From NCBI GenBank assembly GCA_035462845.1, contig DATHTV010000236.1, positions 1-35,800 on the forward strand: a stretch of DNA of 35,800 bases, read 5' to 3'. Position numbers and translations under genes: made by a program. Origin of the DNA: DASTQL01 sp035462845 (lineage in GTDB: Bacteria > Actinomycetota > Actinomycetes > Jiangellales > Jiangellaceae). The stretch's first letter is position 1, and each line of letters opens with the position of its first letter. Below are positions 1 through 9,530 of this stretch, one piece after another. The notes under the pieces are model-generated. The model was not told the origin of the DNA. It did not search any database and saw only the letters and a program-made list of their open reading frames with translations.

Positions 1-35
1 CGGATCACGTCGACGGCGTCGTACGGCTCGCTCAT
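1..35 (-). CDS. deoA: Thymidine phosphorylase, N-terminal fragment (cut by window edge)
   Basis: Only the first 11 codons are visible: ATG at 35 followed by SEPYDAVDVI, the typical N-terminus of pyrimidine-nucleoside (thymidine) phosphorylases. The family cleaves thymidine or deoxyuridine with phosphate into base and deoxyribose-1-phosphate in the cytosol. The identification rests on this short stretch and on context: the fragment follows cytidine deaminase by 80 nt on the same strand, in the common order bmp transporter - cdd - deoA. Deaminated cytidine products would be its substrates. Confidence 0.7.
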   Translation of the reverse strand, partial: MSEPYDAVDVI

Positions 36-115
36 GCCGCGATCATGCCGTCCCCGTCCGCGGCCGGCCACCCACTCCGCCGTCGGCGTAGCCCGCAGGC
101 CGCCAGCCGCCCGGA

Positions 116-562
116 TCAGCCCAGGTCGCGCTCCGTGGCCAGGTCCTCCGGGCCGAACGCCTGCGGCAGCACGTCCCGCATGGGCAGCACGCCCTCGGGC
201 GTGTCGACCAGCAGGGCGGGACCGCCGTTCTCCCAGAGCAGCTGGCGGCAACGGCCACACGGCATCAGCAGCTGGCCGTGCCCGCCCGTGCAGGTGAAGG
301 CCACCAGCCGGCCCCCGCCCGTGGCGTGCAGGGCGGACACCACGCCGCACTCCGCGCACAGCGTCACCCCGTACCCGGCGTTCTCGACGTTGCAGCCGAC
401 CACGACGCGTCCGTCGTCGACGAGTGCCGCCGCGCCGACCGGGAACCGGGAGTACGGGGCGTAGGCGTGCCGCATCACCTCGGCGGCGGCCGCCCGCAGG
501 GCGGCCCAGTCGACACCGGGTCCTGCCGTCCCGGGCCCAGCGCGCACGGAGTCGTCCACCAC
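116..562 (-). CDS. cdd: Cytidine deaminase
   Basis: Zinc-dependent deamination of cytidine and deoxycytidine to uridine and deoxyuridine, the entry step of pyrimidine salvage. The 148-residue length is near the usual 130-150 for the homotetrameric form. C69-A-E71 and P101-C102-x2-C105 supply the three zinc-binding cysteines and the catalytic glutamate; the substrate-binding region shows GCNVENAGYG (residues 56-65). The GTG start lies 4 nt after the stop of the upstream permease, so translation is probably coupled. The next codon is also GTG, so the start could be one codon later. Last complete gene of the nucleoside operon, before deoA. Confidence 0.95.
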   Translation of the reverse strand: MVDDSVRAGPGTAGPGVDWAALRAAAAEVMRHAYAPYSRFPVGAAALVDDGRVVVGCNVENAGYGVTLCAECGVVSALHATGGGRLVAFTCTGGHGQLLMPCGRCRQLLWENGGPALLVDTPEGVLPMRDVLPQAFGPEDLATERDLG

Positions 563-566
563 GGCC

Positions 567-1868
567 TCAGCCCTTGACGTAGGGCTGACCGTCCGCTGCC
601 GGCGCGCGCACGCGGCCCACGAGTCCGGCGACCGCGAACAGGGTCGCGAGGTAGGGGGCCATCAGCATGAACTCGCTGGGGATCGGCGTCCCGATGATGC
701 CGAGGATGCTCTGCAGGGCGTTGGCGAAGCCGAACAGCAGCGCGGCGAAGAGCGCACCGATCGGTGACCACCGGCCGAAGATCATCGCGGCCAGCGCGAT
801 GAAGCCCTGCCCCGCCGTCATCTCCCGGCCGAAGGCACCCACCGAGCCCAGGGTGAAGAAGGCGCCGCCCAGGCCCGCGACCACGCCGCCGAGCAGCACG
901 TTCCGGACCCGGATGCGGTTGACCTTGATGCCCACGGTGTCGGCGGCGGTGGGGTGCTCGCCGACCGCCCGGACCCGCAGCCCCCAGCGGGTCTTGAACA
1001 GCGCGACGTGGACGACCGCCACCGTGACGTACATCAGGTAGACGATGATCGACTGGTCGAACAGCACGGGCCCGAGGATCGGGATGTCGCCGAGCACCGG
1101 GATCTTGATCCGGCCGAAGGTCCCCGGCTGGTTCCAGGTGTCCTGGTTGGCGGCGAGGACGCGGCCGTACAGGAAGCCGGTGAGGCCGATGACGAGCACG
1201 TTGAGCACGACGCCGACGATGATCTGGTCCACGACGTACCGGATCGCGAAGACGGCCAGCAGCACGGCCACCATGAGCCCGGCGACGGGCGCGGCGATCA
1301 GGCCGAGCCAGAGGCTGTCGGTGAGGCTGGCCACGACCGCCGAGAGGAAGGCGCCCGCGAGCAGCTGACCCTCGATGGCGATGTTGATGACGCCGGCCCG
1401 CTCGCACAGCACACCGGAGAGGGCGCCGAAGACCAGCGGGACCGCGAGCAGCACGGTCCCGCGGAGCAGGCCGGTGAACGAGATCGTGTTCCCGGCGATC
1501 GCCCAGACGAGGAAGGACAGCATCCAGACGGCGGCGAACCCGATGGTCACCGGCAGCGGGATCCGCCGGCGCTGCGACACGCGTAGGGCGGCGAAGCCGG
1601 CCAGCGCGAGGAGGAGCACCGAGAGCACGATCGTGGTGGACCGGGTCGGCAGCGAGACGTCGGGGATGTCCAGCAACGGGTCGGAGCCGAGCGTGATGCC
1701 GAACGTGCTCCTGTCGCCGTCGTCGGCACCGAATCCGAACACGACCAGCGAGAAGAGCGCGAAGACGCCGAGGCTGATCGGCACCCGCCAGCTGGGCGGC
1801 CGCTCGACGACCGTCGTCGGCTCGGGGGCCCCCGCGGGCGCCGCGGGCGTCGCGGTCGCGGTGCTCAT
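567..1868 (-). CDS. Nucleoside ABC transporter permease 2 (BPD_transp_2 family, YufQ-like)
   Basis: Membrane subunit of a BmpA-type nucleoside importer, 433 residues. Hydrophobic segments begin near residue 30 and continue to the C-terminus, giving roughly nine or ten membrane spans. The stretch CERAGVINIAIEGQLLAGAF and the cytoplasmic loop GLRVRAVGEHPTAADTVGI are typical of PF02653 permeases for nucleosides and simple sugars; the loop contacts the ATPase. It has a longer Ala/Pro-rich N-terminus (about 28 residues) than usual. The ATG overlaps the stop of the preceding permease (ATGA), and cdd starts 4 nt after its own stop. The exact nucleoside range cannot be read from sequence. Confidence 0.93.
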   Translation of the reverse strand: MSTATATPAAPAGAPEPTTVVERPPSWRVPISLGVFALFSLVVFGFGADDGDRSTFGITLGSDPLLDIPDVSLPTRSTTIVLSVLLLALAGFAALRVSQRRRIPLPVTIGFAAVWMLSFLVWAIAGNTISFTGLLRGTVLLAVPLVFGALSGVLCERAGVINIAIEGQLLAGAFLSAVVASLTDSLWLGLIAAPVAGLMVAVLLAVFAIRYVVDQIIVGVVLNVLVIGLTGFLYGRVLAANQDTWNQPGTFGRIKIPVLGDIPILGPVLFDQSIIVYLMYVTVAVVHVALFKTRWGLRVRAVGEHPTAADTVGIKVNRIRVRNVLLGGVVAGLGGAFFTLGSVGAFGREMTAGQGFIALAAMIFGRWSPIGALFAALLFGFANALQSILGIIGTPIPSEFMLMAPYLATLFAVAGLVGRVRAPAADGQPYVKG

Positions 1869-3100
1869 GCGTTCCACCCCTTCGAGACCTGCATGGTGCC
1901 GGCACCGGCCGCCTTGACCCGGAAGATCGCTCTCACGAGTGGTGGCGCCGCGATGAAGAGCACGATGAGGGACTGGACGACGAGCACGATGTCGATGGGT
2001 GTCCCGGTGCGCGCCTGCATCGTGACGCCACCGGCGCGGAGTGCGCCGAACAGGCCGCCCGCGAGCACGATCCCCACCGGGTTGCCCCGGCCCAGCAGGG
2101 CGACCGTGATGGCGTCGAAGCCGATCCCGGCCGAGATGCCGCCGGTCAGCGCCTTCTCCGTCCCGAGGATCTGGAAGGCGCCGGCGAGCCCGGCCAGGCC
2201 ACCGGCGAAGGCCATGACGAGGAAGGTGGTCGTCCCGGTCCGGATGCCTGCCGTGCGCGAGGCCCACGGGTTGGCGCCCACCGCGCGGAACTTGAAGCCG
2301 ATGGTGCTGCGGTTGAGCAGCCACCACACGCCTGCCGCCGCGCCGAGGACCACGAGCAGACCGGCGTGCAGCCGCGACCAGCTGCCCAGCAGCAGCGGCA
2401 GCTGGGCGTTGGCGTCGACCTGCGGGCTGATCGGGTCGTTGCGCCCGGGCCGCTGGAACGCGGCCGTCGACAGCAGGTAGGCGAGCAGGAAGCGCGCGAT
2501 GTTGTTGAGCATGATCGTCGTGATGACCTCGTGCGCACCCGTCCGGGCCTTGAGGAAGCCCGGGATGCCGCCCCAGATCATGCCGCCGAGAACTCCGGCG
2601 AGCAGGGCGACCACCACGTGCACGACGGGCGGCATGCCCCAGGTGAAGCCCACGAACGACGCGAAGACGGCGCCCAGGATGATCTGCCCCTCGGCACCGA
2701 TGTTGAACAGGCCGGCCCGGAACGCCAGGCCGACGGCGAGGCCCGCCGCGATCAGCGGGATGGCGAAGACGAGCGACTCGGTGATCGGCCGGATCGCGGC
2801 CGTGAACGTCCCCGCGCTCGGGTCGAAGATCGCTCCCTGGAAGAGCGCGACGTACGCGTTGTACACGGAGTCCCAGGCCGCGCTGAAGGTGTCGCCGGGG
2901 CGCGAGAACAGGTAGGCCGAGGCGTCCTGGACGTCGGGGTCGGCCACGATGATGAGCACCGCACCGACGGCGAGGGCCAGCAGCACGGACAGCGCGGTCA
3001 GCACGACGTTGTCGCGCAGGTCCCGGCCGCGGCTGCGGCGCGGCGCCTCGGGAGCGGCCTCGGGCGGCGGGGCGGGGGCCTCGGTCGTCGCGGTCGTCAC
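1865..3100 (-). CDS. Nucleoside ABC transporter permease 1 (BPD_transp_2 family, YufP-like)
   Basis: Partner permease of the nucleoside importer, 411 residues. A charged, Pro/Ala-rich cytoplasmic N-terminus (about 30 residues) is followed by eight to ten hydrophobic spans. FRAGLFNIGAEGQIILGAV and the ATPase-contact loop FRAVGANPWASRTAGI match the first permease of BmpA-linked systems. A periplasm-like insert around residues 60-100 is usual for YufP proteins. The GTG start overlaps the stop codon of the ATPase (GTGA), and its own stop overlaps the start of the next permease, so ATPase and both permeases are translationally coupled. Confidence 0.93.
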   Translation of the reverse strand: MTTATTEAPAPPPEAAPEAPRRSRGRDLRDNVVLTALSVLLALAVGAVLIIVADPDVQDASAYLFSRPGDTFSAAWDSVYNAYVALFQGAIFDPSAGTFTAAIRPITESLVFAIPLIAAGLAVGLAFRAGLFNIGAEGQIILGAVFASFVGFTWGMPPVVHVVVALLAGVLGGMIWGGIPGFLKARTGAHEVITTIMLNNIARFLLAYLLSTAAFQRPGRNDPISPQVDANAQLPLLLGSWSRLHAGLLVVLGAAAGVWWLLNRSTIGFKFRAVGANPWASRTAGIRTGTTTFLVMAFAGGLAGLAGAFQILGTEKALTGGISAGIGFDAITVALLGRGNPVGIVLAGGLFGALRAGGVTMQARTGTPIDIVLVVQSLIVLFIAAPPLVRAIFRVKAAGAGTMQVSKGWNA

Positions 3101-4776
3101 GCGCCACCTCCGGGCGTGGGCTCGCTGGGGTCGGTGTTCACGACGGGCCCCCCGGACCCCGGCGGCTCGCCGGGCCGGTGCCCGTGGCGGTCCACCTGCA
3201 GGGGCACGGCGTCCTCGGCCTGGTCCTGTGCCCCGAGCAGCGTCGGCCCGTGCTCGGCGGCGGCCTGCTGCGCCTCCTCGAGCGGGACGCCGGCCATCAT
3301 CAGGCCGAGGACGTCGCGGGACGTGTCCGGGCCGACGATGCCGACGATCCGGCCCCTGTACATGACCGCGATCCGGTCGGCGAGCCCCAGCACCTCGTCG
3401 AGCTCGGTCGAGCCGAGCAGCACCGGCGTCCCCCGGTCGCGCTCCTGGACGATCCGGTTGTGCAGGAACTCGATGGAGCCGACGTCGACGCCGCGGGTCG
3501 GCTGCGAGGCGATGAACAGCTTCAGCGGCCGACCCATCTCCCGGGCCATGACCAGCTTCTGCTGGTTCCCGCCGGACAGCGAGGACGCCGGCGCCTCGAC
3601 CCCCTGCGTACGGACGTCGAACTCGTCGACCAGCTCGGTGGCGCGCGACCGCACCTTGGCCGGCGACATCGAGACGCCGCGGGCGAAGGGCGGCCGGTCG
3701 TGGGTGTCCAGGACGAGGTTCTCGGCCACGCTGAAGGACCCGATGAGGCCGTCGTGCGACCGGTCCTCGGGGACGTAGCCGACACCGTGGTCGAGGATGT
3801 CCTTGACCGAGGCGCCCACCAGCTCGAGGCCGGCGAGCCGGGCCGAGCCGGAGACGTCCTCCTGCAGCCCGAGCAGCGCCTCCACCAGCTCGGTCTGGCC
3901 GTTGCCCTGCACGCCCGCCAGGACAACGATCTCGCCGCGGCGGACGTCGAAGGAGACTCCGTCCACCCGGACGTGGCCCGCCTCGTCGACGACCCGGAGG
4001 TCCTCGACGACGAGCTCGGGCTCGCCCGGGGCGAAGGGCTGCTTGTCGACGGTGAGCTGGACGGTGCGGCCGACCATCAGGGAGGCCAGCTCGGTCTCGG
4101 TCGAGTCCGGGGTGGCGGTGCCGACGACGGCGCCGCGCCGGATCACGGTGATCCGGTCGGCGACGGCGCGGACCTCGCGGAGCTTGTGGGTGATGAAGAC
4201 GATGGAGGTGCCCGACGCCTTGAGCTCGCGCATGATGCCGATCAGCTCGTCGGTCTCCTGGGGGGTCAGCACGGCCGTGGGCTCGTCCAGGATGACGACC
4301 TTGGCGTCCCGCGCCAGCGCCTTGATGATCTCGACCCGCTGCTGGACCCCGACCGGGATGTCCTCGACCAGGGCGTCCGGGTCGACGTCGAAGCCGAACC
4401 GCTCGGACAGCCGGAGGACCTCCTTGCGCGCGGCCTCGTGGTCGAGCAGACCGCCGGTGCGGGTGTGCTCGTACCCGAGCATGACGTTCTCGGCGACCGT
4501 GAACACCGGGATGAGCATGAAGTGCTGGTGGACCATCCCGATCCCGGCCGCGACGGCGTCGCCCGGACCGTCGATGCGCAGCGGCGCGCCGTCGACCAGG
4601 ATCTCGCCCTCGTCGGGCTGCAGCAGCCCGTACAGGACGTTCATCAGCGTGCTCTTGCCGGCGCCGTTCTCGCCGAGGAGGCAGTGGATCTCCCCCGGCT
4701 CGACGGTGAGGTCGATGTGGTCGTTCGCCACCAGCGATCCGAAGCGCTTGGTGATGCCCCTCAGCTCGAGCTTCAG
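3097..4776 (-). CDS. Nucleoside ABC transporter ATPase (two ABC domains, YufO-like), probable CTG start
   Basis: Energises the nucleoside importer. Two tandem ABC domains: the first has Walker A GENGAGKST (K41) and Walker B VVILDEPT; the second has a degenerate P-loop (AGVQGNGQTEL) and signature LSGGNQQK, as is normal for this sugar/nucleoside family. The family N-terminus LKLELRGITKRFGSLVAN is encoded just upstream of the first ordinary start (GTG at 4731). In that frame no ATG, GTG or TTG exists between the bmpA stop and this segment. A CTG at 4776 lies 9 nt after a GGAGGGAGG-type ribosome binding site, so I place the start there (559 residues). Starting at 4731 would remove the first beta strand. 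Confidence 0.9.
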   Translation of the reverse strand: MKLELRGITKRFGSLVANDHIDLTVEPGEIHCLLGENGAGKSTLMNVLYGLLQPDEGEILVDGAPLRIDGPGDAVAAGIGMVHQHFMLIPVFTVAENVMLGYEHTRTGGLLDHEAARKEVLRLSERFGFDVDPDALVEDIPVGVQQRVEIIKALARDAKVVILDEPTAVLTPQETDELIGIMRELKASGTSIVFITHKLREVRAVADRITVIRRGAVVGTATPDSTETELASLMVGRTVQLTVDKQPFAPGEPELVVEDLRVVDEAGHVRVDGVSFDVRRGEIVVLAGVQGNGQTELVEALLGLQEDVSGSARLAGLELVGASVKDILDHGVGYVPEDRSHDGLIGSFSVAENLVLDTHDRPPFARGVSMSPAKVRSRATELVDEFDVRTQGVEAPASSLSGGNQQKLVMAREMGRPLKLFIASQPTRGVDVGSIEFLHNRIVQERDRGTPVLLGSTELDEVLGLADRIAVMYRGRIVGIVGPDTSRDVLGLMMAGVPLEEAQQAAAEHGPTLLGAQDQAEDAVPLQVDRHGHRPGEPPGSGGPVVNTDPSEPTPGGGA

Positions 4777-4784
4777 CGCGAGTC

Positions 4785-4793
4785 GCCTCCCTC
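4785..4793 (-). promoter_or_regulatory. Ribosome binding site that decides the CTG start of the ABC ATPase
   Basis: On the minus strand GGAGGGAGG ends about 9 nt before CTG 4776. This strong anti-SD match is correctly placed for the CTG but about 55 nt from the first in-frame GTG (4731), which lacks a comparable site. Confidence 0.55.
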
Positions 4794-4829
4794 CGGAGCG
4801 GTCGCCGGACGACCGCTGAACGACGGGGA

Positions 4830-4875
4830 CCCGGGGGCGGGCCGTCCGGTCATCCGGACGGTACCGCCTCCCGGG
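4830..4875 (-). repeat. Strong intercistronic stem-loop between bmpA and the ABC genes
   Basis: An 8-bp perfect stem CCGTCCGG / CCGGACGG around a 4-nt loop (4842-4861) extends outward after a small internal loop by GGCGG/CCGCC and GGG/CCC plus CCC/GGG arms, about 19 pairs in all. There is no T-run. It lies about 40 nt after the bmpA stop and before the ATPase ribosome binding site. In ABC operons such hairpins often protect the binding-protein mRNA or partly terminate transcription, raising binding protein over transporter; that role is inferred here. Confidence 0.55.
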
Positions 4876-4915
4876 CCCCCGCTGGTCGTGATCCGCCCCG
4901 TGGGGCGTCAGCAGG

Positions 4916-6007
4916 TCAGCTCGTCGCGGGCGACGACGGCGACTCCACCGTCAGGGACCCGTCGACGATCTGGGAGGTGAGGTCCTCGATCTCGCTCTTG
5001 AGCTCGTCGGACACCTCGGCGTCGAAGTCGTGGAACGGCGCGATGCCGACGCCCTCGTTCTCCAGCGTGCCGACGTAGGCCTCGGCGCTGTACTCGCCGT
5101 TGACCGCCTGCTCGGTGGCATCGAACACCGCGTTGTCGATCCGCTTGAGCACGCTGGTGAGCACGATGGCCTTGTACTGCTCGGCCGACTCGTACCAGTC
5201 GCTGTCGACACCGATGATCTTGACGTCGCCGGCCTCCTGGGCGGCCGCCGCCGCACCGAGGCCGACCGGGCCGGCCACCGGCATGATGATGTCGGCGCCC
5301 TGCTGGATGAACGTGTTCGCCAGGTTCTGGCCGTTGGCCTGGTTCTGGAAGTCACCGGTGAACGAGCCGTTCTGGGCCGCCTTGTCCCAGCCCAGGACCT
5401 GGACGTCGGTGCCTTTCTGCTCGTTGTGGTACTGCACCCCGTCGTAGAAGCCGTCCATGAAGATGGACACGGTCGGGATGTTGATGCCGCCGAACGTGGC
5501 GACGGTGCCGGTCTGGGTCGTGCCCGCGGCGACGTAGCCGGCGAGGAACGCCGCCTGCGCGGTGTCGAAGATGAGCGGCTTGACGTTGTCGATCGGCTCG
5601 TCGTAGCCGAAGTCGACGATCGCGAACTGCTCCTCGGTGTTGGCCTCGGCGGCCTCCTTGGTCGCGTCGCCGAGCAGGAAGCCGACGGTGACGATGATGC
5701 CGCAGTCGTCCGAGACCAGCTGGTTCACGTTCGGGGCGAAGTCGGTCTCGGAGTTCGACTCGACGTACTTGGCCGTGATGCCGAGCTCGCTCTCGGCGTC
5801 CTGGAGGCCCTTCCACGCGGTGGCGTTGAACGACCGGTCGTCGATGCCACCGGAGTCGGTCACCATGCAGGCCTGGAAGTCGCTCGTCTCCTCGGCGCCG
5901 CCGGTGCTGCCCCCGCCGGCGGTGTCCTCGTCGGGGGCATCGCCACAGGCGGCGGCCACGAGCGCCAAGGTCCCGACGAGCGCGGCAAACCGTGCTGTCT
6001 TCTTCAC
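4916..6007 (-). CDS. bmpA: BmpA-family nucleoside-binding lipoprotein
   Basis: Extracytoplasmic substrate-binding lipoprotein of the nucleoside importer, 363 residues. N-terminal signal MKKTARFAALVGTLALVAAAC with lipidated C21 (relaxed lipobox), then a Gly/Ser/Thr/Asp-rich linker. The mature domain begins near residue 43 with ACMVTDSGGIDDRSFNATAWKG, the ligand-contacting start of BMP (PF02608) proteins, and contains DCGIIVTVGF and GADIIMPVAGPVGLGA. GTG start behind AGGAGGG. It is the first gene of the operon bmpA - ATPase - permeases - cdd - deoA, so the ligand is most likely a nucleoside. Confidence 0.93.
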   Translation of the reverse strand: MKKTARFAALVGTLALVAAACGDAPDEDTAGGGSTGGAEETSDFQACMVTDSGGIDDRSFNATAWKGLQDAESELGITAKYVESNSETDFAPNVNQLVSDDCGIIVTVGFLLGDATKEAAEANTEEQFAIVDFGYDEPIDNVKPLIFDTAQAAFLAGYVAAGTTQTGTVATFGGINIPTVSIFMDGFYDGVQYHNEQKGTDVQVLGWDKAAQNGSFTGDFQNQANGQNLANTFIQQGADIIMPVAGPVGLGAAAAAQEAGDVKIIGVDSDWYESAEQYKAIVLTSVLKRIDNAVFDATEQAVNGEYSAEAYVGTLENEGVGIAPFHDFDAEVSDELKSEIEDLTSQIVDGSLTVESPSSPATS

Positions 6008-6048
6008 GAGCCCTCCTACTGCAGGGGATTGGACGGGAGATCGTCCGG

Positions 6049-6054
6049 AGACTA
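6049..6054 (-). promoter_or_regulatory. Candidate -10 element of the nucleoside operon
   Basis: TAGTCT on the minus strand lies about 42 nt before the bmpA GTG. It fits the actinobacterial TANNNT -10 form, but no convincing -35 is visible 16-19 nt upstream, so this is only a candidate. Confidence 0.3.
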
Positions 6055-6107
6055 CCTACGGTCACGCCGCACGAGCGTCGGCGCATCCGGCCCGAGACGA
6101 TCCTGTG

Positions 6108-6122
6108 ACCTTGCCGCAAGGT
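6108..6122. promoter_or_regulatory. Inverted repeat, possible operator upstream of bmpA
   Basis: ACCTTG-CCG-CAAGGT is a perfect 6-bp inverted repeat about 100 bp upstream of bmpA and about 55 bp upstream of the candidate -10. It is the only clear dyad in the 187-bp gap between the amidohydrolase and bmpA. It could bind a regulator or be chance; no regulator gene is adjacent. Confidence 0.3.
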
Positions 6123-6194
6123 GGCGGTCGCAGGACAGGGCCAACGGACCCGACCACCGCCCGTGACGGGACGGCGACGGCCCGTTCCACTGGG

Positions 6195-7409
6195 TCAGGG
6201 CAGGGCGAGCACCGCGGCGACCAGGAGTCGCACGCCGACAGAGATGGCTCGTTCGTCCGGGTCGAAGTCACCTTGGTGCAGGTCCCGCACGCGCGTGTCG
6301 CCGGGACGACGAACCCCCAGCCGGGCGAGCGCACCCGGCACGTGCTCGAGGTACCAGGCGAAGTCCTCCGCGCCCAGGCTCTGGTCGGTGGTCGTCACCG
6401 ACTCGACGCCGAGCGCGGCCTCGGCCGCCACGCGGAACAGCTCGGTCGTGCCGGAGTCGTTGACGACCGGGGGCACACCGCGGTGCACCCGGACCTCCGC
6501 GCTCACGCCGTACGGGGCCAGGACCTCGCGCACCAGCTCGTGGATGAGGTCCGGCGTGTCGGTCCAGGCGCCGGCGTCGAGCATCCGGATCGTTCCCTCG
6601 GCCTCCCCTCGGGCAGGGATCGCGTTCGCCGCGTGCCCGGCGCCCACCCGGCCCCACACCAGGCTCACCCCGGCGCGCGGGTCCAGCCGGCGCGACAGCG
6701 TCGCGGGCAGCTCGGTCACCAGGGTGCCGAGGGCGTAGACGAGGTCGTCGGTGAGGTGCGGGCGCGCAGTGTGCCCGCCGCGCCCGGACAGCGAGACGAC
6801 CAGGCGGTCGCAGGCCGAGGTCACCGGCCCCTCGCGCAGGCCGACCATCCCGGCGTCGAGCCGCGGGTCGCAGTGGACGCACAGGATCCGGCCCACCCCC
6901 TCGATGCCGCCCGCCGCGATGACGTCGTGCGAGCCGCCGGGCATGACCTCCTCGGCCGGCTGGAAGACCAGGCGCACCGGCACGCCCAGCACGCCCCGGC
7001 CCGCGAGCTCGGCCAGCACGAGTCCCGCCCCCAGCACCACCGCGGTGTGCACGTCGTGGCCGCAGGCGTGGCAGACACCCGGCACCGTCGACCGGTACGG
7101 GACGTCCTTGGCGTCGACCACGCTGAGCGCGTCGATGTCGGCGCGCAGCGCCAGCACCGGCCCATCCGCGGGGCCGGGCAGGTCGCAGACGAGTCCGGTG
7201 CCGCTCTCCAGCACCCGGGGCCGGAGCCCGGCGGCCTCGAGCCGGTCGCGCACCACCCTGGTCGTGCGCACCTCCGCGCGGCCGAGCTCGGGGTGCGCGT
7301 GCAGGTCGCGGCGCAGGGCGACCAGCTCGTCGTCGAGTGCCTTGGCCAGGCGCTCGACCTCGGCGAGCAGGTCGGCGGGGGGCGCGGCGACGCCCGGGAT
7401 GTCGGTCAC
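6195..7409 (-). CDS. M20-family amidohydrolase (AbgB/HipO-like)
   Basis: Cytosolic metallo-hydrolase of N-acyl amino acids or related amides, 404 residues. Metal-site motifs of the M20D/amidohydrolase subgroup are intact: HAHPELG (37-43), D91, the CHACGHDVH block (113-121, with the metal-ligand Cys and His), E153-E154 as general base and ligand, and H179 in CVHCDPRL. A dimerisation domain follows around residues 190-300. GTG start; the gene follows the mutase gene on the same strand after 81 nt. The substrate is unknown. Hippurate, indole-acetyl amino acids or N-acetyl amino acids are all used by relatives. Confidence 0.88.
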   Translation of the reverse strand: MTDIPGVAAPPADLLAEVERLAKALDDELVALRRDLHAHPELGRAEVRTTRVVRDRLEAAGLRPRVLESGTGLVCDLPGPADGPVLALRADIDALSVVDAKDVPYRSTVPGVCHACGHDVHTAVVLGAGLVLAELAGRGVLGVPVRLVFQPAEEVMPGGSHDVIAAGGIEGVGRILCVHCDPRLDAGMVGLREGPVTSACDRLVVSLSGRGGHTARPHLTDDLVYALGTLVTELPATLSRRLDPRAGVSLVWGRVGAGHAANAIPARGEAEGTIRMLDAGAWTDTPDLIHELVREVLAPYGVSAEVRVHRGVPPVVNDSGTTELFRVAAEAALGVESVTTTDQSLGAEDFAWYLEHVPGALARLGVRRPGDTRVRDLHQGDFDPDERAISVGVRLLVAAVLALP

Positions 7410-7490
7410 GGTGGCCCCATTGTGGCAGGCCGGGCGGGGTTGCCGTCCGGTGCTCGCCGAGGTCCGGCCGGGTCAGCTGGGCCGGCGGTG

Positions 7491-9068
<1,578 letters not shown>

Positions 9069-9224
9069 CGCGGCACCTCGCAGCGGTCGGTCCTGCCTGC
9101 GCCCGGGCGGCCGGCCCCGGTCGTCGTCGCCGGCCCCACCGTAGCCAGGTCCGGGCCGGCGCTGGTCGTGACAATCTCCACAGCGGCTTCCGCGGCGAGG
9201 ACCACCGCGGCGGCCGCCCCGGCG

Positions 9225-9230
9225 TAGCGT
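9225..9230 (+). promoter_or_regulatory. -10 element of a probable leaderless promoter (ACBP gene)
   Basis: TAGCGT followed by exactly 6 nt and then the GTG start. This places the transcription start at or next to the start codon, and no ribosome binding site is visible. The -35 region is GC-rich and unrecognisable. Confidence 0.45.
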
Positions 9231-9236
9231 GAGCGC

Positions 9237-9494
9237 GTGGCGGACATCGACAGCGAGTTCCAGCAGGCCGTGACGGCGGTGTCGGCGCTGGCCGCGGACC
9301 CCGGCAACGACACCAAGCTGCAGCTCTACGCCCTCTACAAGCAGGCGACCGCGGGGGACGTCGACGGCAAGCGGCCGGGCTTCACCAACCCGGTCGGCCG
9401 GGCGAAGTACGACGCCTGGGCCGGCCTGGCCGGCACCGACGCCGACGAGGCGAAGCGGCAGTACGTGGAGCTGGTGGCCGGCCTCGCCGGCTGA
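9237..9494 (+). CDS. Acyl-CoA-binding protein (ACBP)
   Basis: 85-residue ACBP that binds long-chain acyl-CoA esters in the cytosol and buffers or delivers them. The sequence follows the family closely: FQQAVTAVSAL helix, KLQLYALYKQATAGDV (the conserved YKQAT helix 2), KRPGF, and AKYDAWAGLAG followed by EAKRQYVELV. Length matches the 85-90 residues usual for ACBP, a family that is sporadic in bacteria. GTG start, probably translated from a leaderless mRNA. It diverges from the acyl-CoA mutase gene, suggesting a shared acyl-CoA context. Its stop codon lies inside a short tandem duplication. Confidence 0.92.
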   Translation: MADIDSEFQQAVTAVSALAADPGNDTKLQLYALYKQATAGDVDGKRPGFTNPVGRAKYDAWAGLAGTDADEAKRQYVELVAGLAG

Positions 9495-9516
9495 CCCGGC
9501 CAGGCTGACCCGGCCG
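9489..9516 (+). repeat. Tandem duplication of a 14-mer across the ACBP stop codon
   Basis: GGCTGACCCGGCC occurs at 9489-9501 and again at 9503-9515, giving a 14-nt tandem unit. The first copy contains the ACBP TGA. CCGGCC/GGCCGG arms could fold weakly, so the element may help separate the convergent ACBP and fbiC genes. Confidence 0.5.
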
Positions 9517-9530
9517 GATACCCGGTCCTG

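Noticed and set aside
41..46. CATGAT 6 nt before the deoA ATG as another leaderless promoter
   Set aside because: deoA lies inside an operon, the hexamer is imperfect, and such matches are expected by chance; not counted with the leaderless set.
567..3107. A single 846-codon open frame over both permeases
   Set aside because: Only the part from 1868 downward encodes a permease; the upper part is an Arg/Pro/Gly-rich shadow of the other permease in a second frame. High GC keeps such frames open.
4773..4853. A 26-codon leader-like frame starting in the intercistronic hairpin loop and ending on the ATPase CTG
   Set aside because: It has no ribosome binding site of its own and a low-information Pro/Gly/Ser sequence; noted only as a possible coupling frame.
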